From Rheinheimera sp. UJ63 (GTDB lineage Bacteria; Pseudomonadota; Gammaproteobacteria; Enterobacterales; Alteromonadaceae), in the NCBI RefSeq assembly GCF_021568285.1, contig NZ_JAKGTQ010000010.1, forward strand, positions 1-50,876: a stretch of 50,876 nucleotides of DNA, in the 5' to 3' direction. Below, piece by piece: positions 8,617 through 17,174 of this stretch. Numbering within the stretch: the first letter of the stretch is position 1; each line of letters opens with the position of its first letter. The translations under genes were made by a program, and so were the position numbers. Below the pieces are notes generated by a model. That model was not told the origin of the DNA. It did not search any database and worked only from the letters and a program-made list of their open reading frames with translations.

Positions 8617-9882
8617 TTAGTCTGCGAGCAATTGTTCGCCACGCCATAAATCTTGCCATTGTTCACGGGCACGGATCAGGTGACTGCGTTCGCCATCCAC
8701 CATGATTTCAGCAGCACGCGGGCGGCTATTATAATTCGAGCTCATGGTAAAACCGTAAGCCCCCGCAGAACGCACGGCTAATAAATCGCCTTCACGAATG
8801 GCGAGCAGCCGGTCTTTACCTAAAAAGTCGCCTGTTTCACAGACCGGGCCTACCACATCATAAGTTTGTGGTGTCAGGTTTTGCTGTATGACCACCGGTA
8901 CAATGTTCATCCAAGCACTATACAAAGCGGGGCGGATTAAGTCGTTCATCGCCGCATCAACGATGGCAAAGTGTTTTTCTTGTCCTGGTTTTAAGAACTC
9001 AACCTTCGTCAGTAACACCCCCGCGTTTGCAGTGATGGCCCGGCCAGGTTCCATAATCAGTTCTAACTCGGGATAATCTTTTAAGCGCTCGACCACTTTT
9101 TTGATATAGTCTGAAGGTTGCGGCGGTTGTTCTTGGTCATAAGTTACCCCTAAGCCACCACCAATATCGATATGCTTTAATGCGATACCATCGGCACGAA
9201 GCTGAGTGATCAGTGCCAGCAGTTTTTCTAAGGCATCTAAGAATGGCTGTGTTTCAGTGAGTTGAGAGCCGATATGACAATCTACGCCAACCAACTCGAT
9301 ATGGCTTAGTTGCTTGGCATCACGATAAATCTCTGCGGCTAATAAAATATCGATCCCAAACTTGTTCGCTTTTAAACCGGTCGAAATATAAGGGTGCGTT
9401 TTCGCATCGATATCGGGGTTAACGCGCAGCGACACCGGGGCTTTTTTATTCAGCGACTTTGCCACCTCTTGTAAGCGGTGTAATTCACTCACTGATTCAA
9501 CATTAAAGCATTTAATACCGAGTTGTAACGCAAAGTGCATTTCTTCAGCGGTTTTACCCACCCCAGAAAAGACCACTTTGGCTGGATCACCCCCAGCAGC
9601 AATCACACGACGTAACTCACCGGCAGAAACTAAATCAAAACCACTACCGAGTCGAGCCAGTATATTTAACACGGCTAAGTTGCTGTTGGCTTTCACAGCA
9701 TAACAAACGAGGCTGTGCGGATGCTGCGCGGCGGCATCGGCAAAGGCATAATAATGCCGTTCAATGGTGGCTTTAGAATAGACATAGGTTGGTGTGCCAT
9801 AATTGGCCGCAATTTCTGACAGAGCAACTTGCTCTGCAAATAAGGTATCACCCTGATAATTAAAGTAATCCAATCTAGTCAC
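8617..9882 (-). CDS. lysA: Diaminopimelate decarboxylase LysA
   Basis: LysA decarboxylates meso-diaminopimelate to L-lysine using PLP. The 421-residue fold-type III enzyme has the PLP lysine Lys64 in CYAVKANSN, the HIGSQ motif, the phosphate-binding GGGLGVTYD, EPGRAITANAG, and the GPVCETGDFL segment carrying the active-site Cys of the partner subunit. The start is GTG at 9882, overlapping the lptM stop in GTGA, so it is probably translationally coupled. No strong independent ribosome site is visible. In E. coli lysA is not part of the dapF cluster, but the lptM-lysA-dapF order is common in other gammaproteobacteria. Confidence 0.95.
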   Translation of the reverse strand: MTRLDYFNYQGDTLFAEQVALSEIAANYGTPTYVYSKATIERHYYAFADAAAQHPHSLVCYAVKANSNLAVLNILARLGSGFDLVSAGELRRVIAAGGDPAKVVFSGVGKTAEEMHFALQLGIKCFNVESVSELHRLQEVAKSLNKKAPVSLRVNPDIDAKTHPYISTGLKANKFGIDILLAAEIYRDAKQLSHIELVGVDCHIGSQLTETQPFLDALEKLLALITQLRADGIALKHIDIGGGLGVTYDQEQPPQPSDYIKKVVERLKDYPELELIMEPGRAITANAGVLLTKVEFLKPGQEKHFAIVDAAMNDLIRPALYSAWMNIVPVVIQQNLTPQTYDVVGPVCETGDFLGKDRLLAIREGDLLAVRSAGAYGFTMSSNYNSRPRAAEIMVDGERSHLIRAREQWQDLWRGEQLLAD

Positions 9883-10052
9883 CCTTGTTCTTCAGATTGT
9901 GTTGTTATCTTTTGCGATGCGGGCTCTGCCACTTCTGGCTCGGCCTGTGGTAAGGTAAGTGGGCCTTTCTGGCCGCAAGCCGTAAGCAGAGCAGCGCATA
10001 ATAGTCCGCTAAATAGCAGGCGTAACGGGCGTGAAATTCGCTGAGCGTACAT
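9879..10052 (-). CDS. lptM: Small outer-membrane lipoprotein LptM (YifL-like)
   Basis: This 57-residue frame starts at the ATG at 10052 and ends with TGA inside the lysA GTG. It has a basic N-terminus, a hydrophobic stretch (LRLLFSGLLCAALL) and a clear lipobox LTAC followed by GQKGPL, the hallmark of the LptM/YifL family (GLKGPLYFP in E. coli). LptM is known to help LptD assembly by promoting native disulfides. The rest is a short acidic, disordered tail. Its place before lysA/dapF and divergent from cyaY is the conserved context. Confidence 0.88.
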   Translation of the reverse strand: MYAQRISRPLRLLFSGLLCAALLTACGQKGPLTLPQAEPEVAEPASQKITTQSEEQG

Positions 10053-10082
10053 GGTTTTTATTTCATTAATTAATTGACGCTC

Positions 10083-10088
10083 TATAAT
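10083..10088 (+). promoter_or_regulatory. Possible -10 element of the cyaY-hem operon
   Basis: A perfect TATAAT lies 36 bases before the cyaY ATG in the short divergent region with lptM. The matching -35 (near 10060) is weak, so only the -10 is called. Confidence 0.35.
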
Positions 10089-10124
10089 CGCATCCTTAGC
10101 AGTAAAAGCAAACAGGTGAAGCAG

Positions 10125-10445
10125 ATGAATGACCTAGAATATGATGAATTAGCTGACCAAATGTTGTTAGCGGTAGAAGATGGCATCGAGCAACAGGACC
10201 TTGATCTGGATTATGAGTCGAATGGTGGTTTGTTGAGTATTGAGTTTCCCGACAAAAGTAAAATCATCATTAACAAACAACCGCCACTACACCAGCTATG
10301 GGTAGCAACTAAGTTTAACGGCCATCACTTTGAATGGCGCGATGGCCAATGGATTGATAATCGTACCGGTATTGAATTCTGGCAATTAGTTAACGAGGCC
10401 GCTTCTAAACAAGCGGGTGCAACAGTTGTGTTGGGGCCGCAATAA
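10125..10445 (+). CDS. cyaY: Frataxin-like iron donor CyaY
   Basis: CyaY is the bacterial frataxin, which binds iron through an acidic ridge and modulates IscS-driven iron-sulfur cluster assembly. The protein is 106 residues, the same as E. coli. The acidic first helix (NDLEYDELADQMLLAVEDGIEQQ), the strand segment with IIINKQPPLHQLWVAT and the WRDGQWIDNRTG(I/T)EFW signature are all present. The ATG at 10125 is chosen over an in-frame ATG at 10074 because it follows GGTGA at 8 bases and matches the family start. The next gene begins one base after its stop, so it heads a dense operon that includes hemCDXY. Confidence 0.95.
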   Translation: MNDLEYDELADQMLLAVEDGIEQQDLDLDYESNGGLLSIEFPDKSKIIINKQPPLHQLWVATKFNGHHFEWRDGQWIDNRTGIEFWQLVNEAASKQAGATVVLGPQ

Positions 10446-10446
10446 C

Positions 10447-11127
10447 ATGGCATTACTTCCTTTTGTTGATGTACCGGCACAAGGCACGGCTCAAGCCGTT
10501 GTAGTTTGGCTACATGGTTTAGGCGATTCTGGTCACGGTTTTGCACCGATAGTACCGGAGTTGCGTTTACCTGCGAATGCCGGTATTCGTTTTATATTTC
10601 CACATGCACCTGAAATTCCGGTCACGGTAAATGGCGGTATGCGGATGCGGGCTTGGTACGATATTAAAACCATGGATTTGACCAATCGCGCAGATGAAGC
10701 TGGCGTAAGGCAATCAGCTATCGCGGTCACGGCATTGCTCGATAAATTAATCAGCTCAGGTGTCCCGAGTGAACGCATTATGCTGGCGGGTTTTAGTCAG
10801 GGTGGCGTGATTGCACTGCACTTATTACCGCGCTTGCCTTATAAGTTGGCGGGTTTTATGGCGTTATCTACCTACATGGCTTGCCCCGATAAACTGAGCG
10901 CAGAGCAGTTGAGCCACAACAAAAATACGCCGGTATTTATCGCACACGGTACACAAGATCCTGTCGTGCCAATGGCTGCTGGTCAGCAGGCCTACAATAC
11001 CTATAAAGCTGCTGGCTTTAACGTCAGCTGGCGCGATTATCGGATGCCGCACAGTGTTTGTGCGCAAGAAGTGGATGAAATCAGCCGCTTTATTCAAAGC
11101 CGCCTGATCAATAAGGCAGAGGTATAA
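10447..11127 (+). CDS. Carboxylesterase of the phospholipase/acyl-protein thioesterase-1 family
   Basis: This is a cytoplasmic alpha/beta hydrolase of 226 residues in the abhydrolase_2 family (EstB of Pseudomonas and eukaryotic APT1). The nucleophile is Ser117 in GFSQGG, the acid is Asp171 in HGTQDPVVP, and the base is His202 in MPHSVC. The oxyanion-forming WLHGLGDSG is at 21-29. Family members hydrolyse short acyl esters and lysophospholipids; the natural substrate is unknown. The ATG at 10447 is chosen because the longer frame from 10417 would overlap cyaY. hemC follows after 2 bases. Confidence 0.9.
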   Translation: MALLPFVDVPAQGTAQAVVVWLHGLGDSGHGFAPIVPELRLPANAGIRFIFPHAPEIPVTVNGGMRMRAWYDIKTMDLTNRADEAGVRQSAIAVTALLDKLISSGVPSERIMLAGFSQGGVIALHLLPRLPYKLAGFMALSTYMACPDKLSAEQLSHNKNTPVFIAHGTQDPVVPMAAGQQAYNTYKAAGFNVSWRDYRMPHSVCAQEVDEISRFIQSRLINKAEV

Positions 11128-11129
11128 GC

Positions 11130-12056
11130 ATGGCCAAAATCCGTATTGCGACACGCAAAAGTGCCTTGGCACTTTGGCAAGCCGAATTTGTGAAAGCCGA
11201 GTTGCTGAAATATCATGCTGATTTAGATGTTGAATTAGTTCCGATGTCGACGCAAGGCGATAAAATTTTAGATACGCCGCTGGCGAAGATTGGCGGTAAA
11301 GGTCTGTTTGTTAAAGAGTTAGAAACCGCCATATTGGAAGACCGAGCCGATATTGCCGTACACAGTATGAAAGATGTGCCGGTAGCGTTTCCTGAGGGCT
11401 TACAGTTACAAACAATTTGCTTACGCGAAGATCCGCGTGATGCCTTTGTTTCTAACCAGTTTCGTCGTTTAGCTGAATTGCCACAAGGCGCTGTTGTGGG
11501 CACTTCGAGTTTACGTCGGCAATGCCAAATAAAAGCTTTACGGCCTGACTTACAAGTGCGCGATTTACGCGGTAATGTTAATACTCGGCTCAAGAAACTT
11601 GATAACGGGGAATTTGCAGCGATTATTTTGGCTGCGGCCGGGCTGATACGTTTAGGTTTTGCTGAGCGTATCGCCAGCTATTTAACCGTCGACAGCAGTT
11701 TGCCAGCCAACGGTCAAGGGGCAGTGGGTATCGAGTGTCGTAGTGATGATGCTCAGGTACAAGCCCTGTTGGCACCTTTAGAGCACAGTTTAACGCGGCA
11801 ATGTGTGTTGGCTGAGCGAGCAATGAACCGCGCGCTACAAGGGGGTTGTCAGGTGCCCATTGGTGCTTTTGCTATATTAGAAGGTGAACAACTGTGGCTG
11901 CGAGGTTTAGTTGGCTCACTGGATGGTCAGCAGATTATTCGTGATGACGTTCGCGGTAGCATCGATGCGGCTGAGCAATTAGGTCAGCAATTGGCTGAAC
12001 AATTGTTGGCAGCAGGCGCCGGAGAGATCCTCGCTGCTGTTTATCAGCAAAGTTAG
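11130..12056 (+). CDS. hemC: Porphobilinogen deaminase HemC
   Basis: HemC (hydroxymethylbilane synthase) joins four porphobilinogen units into hydroxymethylbilane. The 308-residue protein has the catalytic Asp82 in HSMKDVP, the arginine-rich substrate-binding stretches SSLRRQ and [10 protein letters not shown], and Cys240 ([11 protein letters not shown]), which carries the dipyrromethane cofactor. It starts 2 bases after the esterase stop and is followed after 8 bases by hemD, in the standard hemCDXY order. Confidence 0.97.
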   Translation: MAKIRIATRKSALALWQAEFVKAELLKYHADLDVELVPMSTQGDKILDTPLAKIGGKGLFVKELETAILEDRADIAVHSMKDVPVAFPEGLQLQTICLREDPRDAFVSNQFRRLAELPQGAVVGTSSLRRQCQIKALRPDLQVRDLRGNVNTRLKKLDNGEFAAIILAAAGLIRLGFAERIASYLTVDSSLPANGQGAVGIECRSDDAQVQALLAPLEHSLTRQCVLAERAMNRALQGGCQVPIGAFAILEGEQLWLRGLVGSLDGQQIIRDDVRGSIDAAEQLGQQLAEQLLAAGAGEILAAVYQQS

Positions 12057-12064
12057 CGCTTACT

Positions 12065-12802
12065 ATGTTCTTAATCACGCGCCCTGCTGGCAAAGCAGAC
12101 CATTTACTGGAATCATTAGACAGCTACGGTATTCCCTATCTGTATCAGCCGGTGATTACTACACAAATGGTGCAATTAAAACCGAAAGATATTCGCTGGC
12201 TAGAGCAAGCGGATAGCTTAATTTTTGTCAGCATCAGTGCGGTGAACACTCTAGAGCAACAAGTGACAGTGCAACAATTGCCGGGGCGCTTATTTGCTGT
12301 CGGTGCCACTACCGGTGCCGCTTTACAACGTTGGACTGGGCGTCAGGTGATCATCCCAGAAGATCAGCGCAGTGAAGGGTTGTTAGCACTACCTGAGTTG
12401 AACAGCGTTGCAGAGCAACAAGTGGTGGTAGTGCGAGGTAATGGCGGTCGTGAACTGATTAAACAAACCTTGGTGCAACGTGGTGCCACGGTGCGTTATG
12501 TGCAAAGCTATAGCCGTTTGCCATTGCCGTTAGATGGTGCTCAGCTGAAGCAGCAATGGCAACAGCTGGGCGTGCAGTGTATCGTAGCCACGAGTAATGA
12601 AATTTTGCAGCGCATTTTTGGGTTAGTGCCCACAGAGCAGCATGCTTGGCTTGCTCAACAACATTGGATCCTGGTTAGCCCACGGGCACGCGACAGTGCG
12701 CTGGCACTAGGGATCCCACTACAGCATATTCATCTAGCAAGCAGCGCCAATGACGATGCCTTGTTAGAGGCGGTGACGCAGTTTAAGAGGAACATTCTAT
12801 GA
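12065..12802 (+). CDS. hemD: Uroporphyrinogen-III synthase HemD
   Basis: HemD closes hydroxymethylbilane with inversion of ring D to give uroporphyrinogen III. The sequence is 245 residues and, as usual for HemD, poorly conserved. The typical N-terminus LITRPAGKADHLLESL, the VGATTGAAL segment, the VVVVRGNGGRELIKQTLVQRG hinge region and the C-terminal CIVATSNEIL segment are recognisable. Position between hemC and hemX settles the assignment. The stop overlaps the hemX start (ATGA). Confidence 0.93.
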   Translation: MFLITRPAGKADHLLESLDSYGIPYLYQPVITTQMVQLKPKDIRWLEQADSLIFVSISAVNTLEQQVTVQQLPGRLFAVGATTGAALQRWTGRQVIIPEDQRSEGLLALPELNSVAEQQVVVVRGNGGRELIKQTLVQRGATVRYVQSYSRLPLPLDGAQLKQQWQQLGVQCIVATSNEILQRIFGLVPTEQHAWLAQQHWILVSPRARDSALALGIPLQHIHLASSANDDALLEAVTQFKRNIL

Positions 12803-13923
12803 GTGAGCAAGGGCAGGCGACCGTTTCGGAAAAAGTGACAGCACCCGCTGAGGTTGCATCCGATACGACCCACACGGAATCATCAAATACACCGCCGCGC
12901 AAAGGTAATGGTCTGGCCTGGTTTGCCATTTTTCTTGTGTTGTTATTAACCGCCGCTATGGTGGCGGGGGGGTATTGGCTGTGGCCACAATGGCAATCAC
13001 TCCAACAGCAGAGCCAGATCACAGAGCAGGGCATTGAACAAAAACTGCAGCAAACGACAGCGACGATCAGTCAGCAGCAACAGCAATGGTTAGAGGCTCA
13101 GCAACAAAAACAGTTACGCTTGCAGCAAGAGTATCAACAAGCGATGCAGCAAGATCGTGAACAATTGCAAATGCAAATACAGAGCTTACGCCAGCAAGTG
13201 CAACAGCGTGATGGCGCACCGCCACAACACTGGGTATTGATGGAAGTACGTTTCTTGTTAAAACGAGCGAGTCAAAGTTTGGTCTTGCAACAAGATGTGC
13301 AAAGCGCGCGTTGGTTGTTGCAAGCGGCGGATGAGCAACTTGCTAAGCTAGATAATGTGCTGTTGTTAATGGTTAGACAGGCAATTAAGGATGATCTGGC
13401 TGCGCTGCAACAAGTCCCTAAAACGGATTTTTCACCGTTATATTTGCAGCTGGGTCAATTACGCCGGCAAAGTATGCAGTTGCCTTTAAAACAGCAAGAG
13501 CAACGTTTAATTCGCTCGCATCAACCGAGTGATGATTTAGCAAATTGGCGCGATAACCTATCAAGTTATTGGGAGCAGGTATCAGGTAAATTATTTAGTG
13601 TGCGTGCTGTGCAACCCCAAGATTTTTTCAGTTTATCTTCAGAGCAGCAAATTACGGTGCGTTTAAGCTTACAGCAGCAGTTATTGCTTGCGGAGCTGGC
13701 AATTTTACAGCAAGAGCCGGAAGTGTATCAGCACGCATTACAACAAGCCGCCGATTTATTGCAGCGTTACTTTGCCGCCGAAGATCCTATTGTGCAGCAA
13801 ACCAGCGCCAGTATTGTCGAATTAGCTTCGGCTGCGATGCAAAAGCCCGCATTGCCCGCTCTGCAAAGTATCAATCAGTTAGACCGGCAACTTAGCGTCA
13901 TAACGGAGGCTAATTATGAGTAA
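12799..13923 (+). CDS. hemX: HemX-family inner-membrane protein
   Basis: This 374-residue protein has a disordered N-terminal tail, one transmembrane helix at about 38-57 (LAWFAIFLVLLLTAAMVAGG) and a very glutamine-rich coiled coil at about 65-135, followed by a periplasmic helical domain with the conserved HWVLMEVRFLLKRA. It is often labelled uroporphyrinogen-III C-methyltransferase, but no SAM-binding methyltransferase domain is present, so that name should not be used. Its role is unclear; a structural or regulatory role in tetrapyrrole synthesis with HemY is inferred from gene order. It overlaps hemD by 4 bases and hemY by 8. Confidence 0.9.
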   Translation: MSEQGQATVSEKVTAPAEVASDTTHTESSNTPPRKGNGLAWFAIFLVLLLTAAMVAGGYWLWPQWQSLQQQSQITEQGIEQKLQQTTATISQQQQQWLEAQQQKQLRLQQEYQQAMQQDREQLQMQIQSLRQQVQQRDGAPPQHWVLMEVRFLLKRASQSLVLQQDVQSARWLLQAADEQLAKLDNVLLLMVRQAIKDDLAALQQVPKTDFSPLYLQLGQLRRQSMQLPLKQQEQRLIRSHQPSDDLANWRDNLSSYWEQVSGKLFSVRAVQPQDFFSLSSEQQITVRLSLQQQLLLAELAILQQEPEVYQHALQQAADLLQRYFAAEDPIVQQTSASIVELASAAMQKPALPALQSINQLDRQLSVITEANYE

Positions 13924-14998
13924 GCTGTTGATCCTAACAGCAGTCTTAATTCTAGCCATGTTGCTGGGGCCGGTGTTCATTAATAACCCTGGTTATATCA
14001 AGATTGTTGCAGCAGGTTACACCATTGAAATGACCTTATTAGGCTTATTCGTGGCCATCGTCGCTGTGGTGTTAGTGTTAAAAATCTGCTTAATATTGCT
14101 GCGAAAATTAGCTTATTGGCAGCAATTGTCGCTAAACTTCTTTCGTAGTAGACGCCAACGCAAAGGGCGAGAATCTTTTGCCATTGGTCTGCAAGCGTAT
14201 GCGCGGCAGCAATGGCGGTTGGCCGGCGAAGAGTTACAACATGCTTTATTAGATCCACAATACGTGAATGAAAAACGCATGTTGGCCAGTTATGCCAGTT
14301 TTTATGCCGGCAATAGCGAGCATGCAAATGAGTTAGCTGCGGCCTTAACGGCCGATGAAAGTAGCACGACCTTTGTGCAAGCTGATTTGATGCTACAACA
14401 AAATAAGCCTGCACAAGCGTGTCGTTTATTGGCGGCACATCTTGATGCTGCGAAAACCGATCCCGCTTTAGGGCAATTATATCTGCAAGCATTAAAACAA
14501 GCCGGCCAATGGCAAACGTTGCTGCAAACGATTCCGTTATCATTAACTCAGCAATGGTTTGGTAAAACAGAATGGCCGTTGCAGCGTTATGCCATTTATC
14601 CTGCGGCATTGAGCCAACTGAGTGCGCAGCAAGGTTTTAGCGAAGAGTCTGAAATCTGGCAAGCGTTACCGTCAAAAGAGCGTAAATCGGCTGCCGCTAT
14701 GTTGGGCTTAGCATGGGCGCAAGCTCAGGCGGGGCAATGTGAGCGGGCCGAACAGCGTTTAGTACAAGCACTCACCTTAGAAGACTTACCGGCAGCTTGG
14801 CCTTACTTAAAACAGATCCCGTTAAATAACTCAGTATTAAAGTTACGTAAAGAAGTGCAGCATTGGCTGCGCTCTAGCCCTTCTAATGGCTATATTTATG
14901 CGGTACTTGCTTACTTAGCCGAGCAAGAAGGCGATCGTGAGCAAGCCAGTATGGCGTGGCAAAAAGTACGGCAATATAACCCCGAGCTGTGCCGGTAA
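13916..14998 (+). CDS. hemY: HemY-family TPR inner-membrane protein
   Basis: This is the proteobacterial HemY (not the protoporphyrinogen oxidase of the same name in Bacillus). The 360-residue protein has two N-terminal membrane helices (about 3-20 and 39-62), the HemY_N domain ending in RKGRESFAIGLQAYARQQWRLA, and TPR-like helices to the end (LAYLAEQEGDREQASMAWQKV). The biochemical role is unsettled. A ribosome site (GGAGG) lies just upstream, inside hemX. It overlaps the downstream glycosylase gene by 10 bases. Confidence 0.92.
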   Translation: MSKLLILTAVLILAMLLGPVFINNPGYIKIVAAGYTIEMTLLGLFVAIVAVVLVLKICLILLRKLAYWQQLSLNFFRSRRQRKGRESFAIGLQAYARQQWRLAGEELQHALLDPQYVNEKRMLASYASFYAGNSEHANELAAALTADESSTTFVQADLMLQQNKPAQACRLLAAHLDAAKTDPALGQLYLQALKQAGQWQTLLQTIPLSLTQQWFGKTEWPLQRYAIYPAALSQLSAQQGFSEESEIWQALPSKERKSAAAMLGLAWAQAQAGQCERAEQRLVQALTLEDLPAAWPYLKQIPLNNSVLKLRKEVQHWLRSSPSNGYIYAVLAYLAEQEGDREQASMAWQKVRQYNPELCR

Positions 14999-15486
14999 TT
15001 TTGCAAGGCTTGGCCGCGGTGGCAAACCGCGATGCCAAGGTGTTAATTCTGGGGAGTATGCCGGGGGCTCAGTCGCTCGCCAGCCAGCAGTATTATGCCC
15101 ACCCGCGTAACGCCTTTTGGCCCATTATGGCGTCGTTATGCGGTTTCTCTGCCAATCTCGCTTATCACGAGCGCTTAGTCTTATTGCGACAACATGGTTT
15201 TGCGTTATGGGATGTGCTGGCGTATTGTCAGCGTCAGGGCAGTTTAGACAGCGCCATTCGCCACGAGCAAGCCAATGATTTTAATCACTTCTTAGCCGAG
15301 CACGGCCAGTTAAAACTGATCGCCTTTAATGGTGCCAAAGCACAGCAAAGCTTTAACAAGCAGGTATTGCCAACGCTAGCCATTACACCCCCGCGCTTGT
15401 TAACCCTTCCTTCTACCAGCCCGGCACATGCGGCGATGTCTTTTGATGCTAAATTGCAACAATGGCTGCAAATTAAGCAACGCTAA
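14989..15486 (+). CDS. Hypoxanthine-DNA (deoxyinosine) glycosylase, UDG superfamily
   Basis: The 165-residue protein fits the family 6 uracil-DNA glycosylase group (hypoxanthine-DNA glycosylase), which removes deaminated adenine from DNA. Motif 1 is ILGSMPGAQSL (20-30), followed by YYAHPRNAFWPIM (the NxFW base-stacking segment), FALWDVLAYCQRQGSLDSAI and the C-terminal motif LPSTSPAHA, where His is in the catalytic or intercalation loop. The start is GTG at 14989, inside the hemY end; no ATG lies in a suitable place. It ends the cyaY-hem operon, an unusual partner for a repair enzyme. Confidence 0.85.
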   Translation: MPVILQGLAAVANRDAKVLILGSMPGAQSLASQQYYAHPRNAFWPIMASLCGFSANLAYHERLVLLRQHGFALWDVLAYCQRQGSLDSAIRHEQANDFNHFLAEHGQLKLIAFNGAKAQQSFNKQVLPTLAITPPRLLTLPSTSPAHAAMSFDAKLQQWLQIKQR

Positions 15487-15582
15487 CAGTTACATGACGG
15501 CTCAACATAAAAATCGTGTTTTTCGTGCTTGAGAAATGTGCAGCGGTAAGACGCCCATTCATCCTTTAATGCGTGCCTATTG

Positions 15583-15610
15583 TTGCGCTAAAGTGTATTT
15601 AGTGTATATT
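15583..15610 (+). promoter_or_regulatory. Candidate promoter of Sel1/TonB_C paralogue 1
   Basis: TTGCGC (15583-15588), a 16-base spacer and TATATT (15605-15610, 5/6 to consensus) lie 32 bases before the ATG. The -35 is poor, so confidence is moderate. Confidence 0.4.
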
Positions 15611-15642
15611 AAGTGTGTTTTTAAATCTGGCAAGGATTAACA

Positions 15643-16971
15643 ATGAAGCGCTTATGGATTGTGCTCCTGACATGGCTATGCAGCATGCCCCTTTCAGCTG
15701 ATTGGAATACGGCAATGACGGCATACGACAAACAAGATTATGCGGTAGCTAAAACGGAATTTGAACGCTTGGTTCCTTTCGGCAACGAAGAGGCTATTTT
15801 TAATTTGGGCGCGATGTATCACCTCGGTGAAGGTGTACCGCAAGACAGTATTTTAGGTCTGGCGCATTTTATGTTGGCAGCAGAGCTAGGTAAGCCTAAC
15901 ATTTCCCATGTGGTAACGGGTTTACAGCAAAACCTAACCGCGTCGCAGTTAGCCCTAGTTGACACACAATTACAGCGTATCCGGCAACAAGTAAAAGTGC
16001 CAATGTTGACATCGATCGATGACAACGATAAGACTAAAGCGCCACAAGCGGTGAAGCGTGTTCAGGCAAAATACCCCGCGGCAGCGGCGGCAAAGGGGCA
16101 GTTTGGCTATGTGGCTATGCGCTTTTTAGTTGATGGCAAAGGTAATGTGCAAACCATTAATGTGGTGGACTCATTTCCTAACAACGTATTTGATAGGGAG
16201 GCTATTAGAGCGGTAAGTCGTTGGAAATACGAAGCCAGTGGCAAAAGCCATATTTTTAGCGCAGAGCTAAATTTTTTCCTCGAGGGTGGTGTCAATGTTG
16301 CAAAAGTTGATGATTTAATACAGCAGCATCAACTATGGCAAGGCGCGTTAATCGGCTCACCGCAACATCAATTTATGTTAGGCCATTTGTTACGTCTGGT
16401 TAATATACAAAACAGTAACTACATTTCTATCGACCGAGATATGCCGATTACGGCAGAGTTAGATTTATCCGTTTTTAAACCGATGAATAAATTGGAAGTC
16501 GATTTTAGTGGTTTTGTCGGTTATGCGGTGGTGCGAATAGCCGATGACGGCACTATTGTTGAGCAAATTTATGCCGATATTGACCCCAGTAGTCAGGTGC
16601 AAAATTTGTTGGGGTTAAAGTTAAAAGGCAAGATAGATCACGACGTTTATCAAATCATGAAGTACAGTCATGTTTCAGCGCATCGTGCGCCCTGGGTTAG
16701 CGCTTCTTTTAAGATGCCGCAAAGTTATTCTGCACGTTTTTGGTGGGATAAAGCCGCGAAGAATGGCAGTAAAGAAGCGCAACGTATTATGGCCGCTTAT
16801 GATAAGCGCTGGGAGCAGTATTTATTAGAGCAAGAAGATGCCGAGGCGATGGCCTGGGTAGGCAGCCGCTTACTGTTAGAAGGGCAGCGTGCAAAAGGTT
16901 TAGCATTGTTAGATGCTGCTATCGCCAAGCAGTATCAACCGGCGAAAGAGTTAAAAAAGCAATTGCTATAA
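15643..16971 (+). CDS. Secreted Sel1-like/TonB_C-domain protein, paralogue 1
   Basis: This 442-residue protein of unknown function starts with a clear signal peptide (MKRLWIVLLTWLCSMPLSA, cleavage before DW). Residues about 20-90 form Sel1/TPR-like helices (NLGAMYHLGEG, a Sel1 signature). Residues about 143-205 match the TonB C-terminal fold as used in periplasmic energy-transducer-like domains (YP..A..KGQFGYVAMRFLVDGKGNVQTINVVDSFP..VFDREAIRAVSRWKYEA). The last 79 residues (ARFWWDKAAKNGSKEAQRIM onward) form a second helical repeat domain shared with the two paralogues downstream. There is no membrane anchor after the signal peptide, so a free periplasmic protein is expected. AAGGA precedes the ATG. 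A strong terminator follows. Confidence 0.85.
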   Translation: MKRLWIVLLTWLCSMPLSADWNTAMTAYDKQDYAVAKTEFERLVPFGNEEAIFNLGAMYHLGEGVPQDSILGLAHFMLAAELGKPNISHVVTGLQQNLTASQLALVDTQLQRIRQQVKVPMLTSIDDNDKTKAPQAVKRVQAKYPAAAAAKGQFGYVAMRFLVDGKGNVQTINVVDSFPNNVFDREAIRAVSRWKYEASGKSHIFSAELNFFLEGGVNVAKVDDLIQQHQLWQGALIGSPQHQFMLGHLLRLVNIQNSNYISIDRDMPITAELDLSVFKPMNKLEVDFSGFVGYAVVRIADDGTIVEQIYADIDPSSQVQNLLGLKLKGKIDHDVYQIMKYSHVSAHRAPWVSASFKMPQSYSARFWWDKAAKNGSKEAQRIMAAYDKRWEQYLLEQEDAEAMAWVGSRLLLEGQRAKGLALLDAAIAKQYQPAKELKKQLL

Positions 16972-16989
16972 GCAACTCTAGTTATTATG

Positions 16990-17015
16990 AAAAGCGGCGA
17001 AAAGCCGCTTTTTTT
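16990..17015 (+). terminator. Rho-independent terminator after paralogue 1
   Basis: Stem AAAGCGGC / GCCGCTTT with loop GAAAA and a run of T. The same 8-base stem follows paralogue 2. Confidence 0.85.
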
Positions 17016-17174
17016 GAACTTCAATTAAGCGGGTTTGGATAGTTAGCCATTCATTAACTAGCGACAACAGTGCTATAAAATACTTAATGCAACTAAACGA
17101 CGGTGAGCTTATCTAAACAGAACACTTTATCTTGAGGCCAGCAGTAACCTGGTTATGTGAGTGAACTCTGCTTA

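Noticed and set aside
12799..13923. HemX as a uroporphyrinogen-III C-methyltransferase
   Set aside because: The sequence has one membrane helix, a Gln-rich coiled coil and a helical domain, but no SAM-binding methyltransferase fold.
13998..14609. A 203-codon minus-strand frame opposite hemY
   Set aside because: It is a shadow of hemY, which has the right length, context and membrane helices; the antisense product shows no domain or ribosome site.
15501..15533. Possible terminator hairpin after the hem operon
   Set aside because: CTCAA/TTGAG with an A/T inner stem is weak, and its T run lies inside the stem rather than after it.
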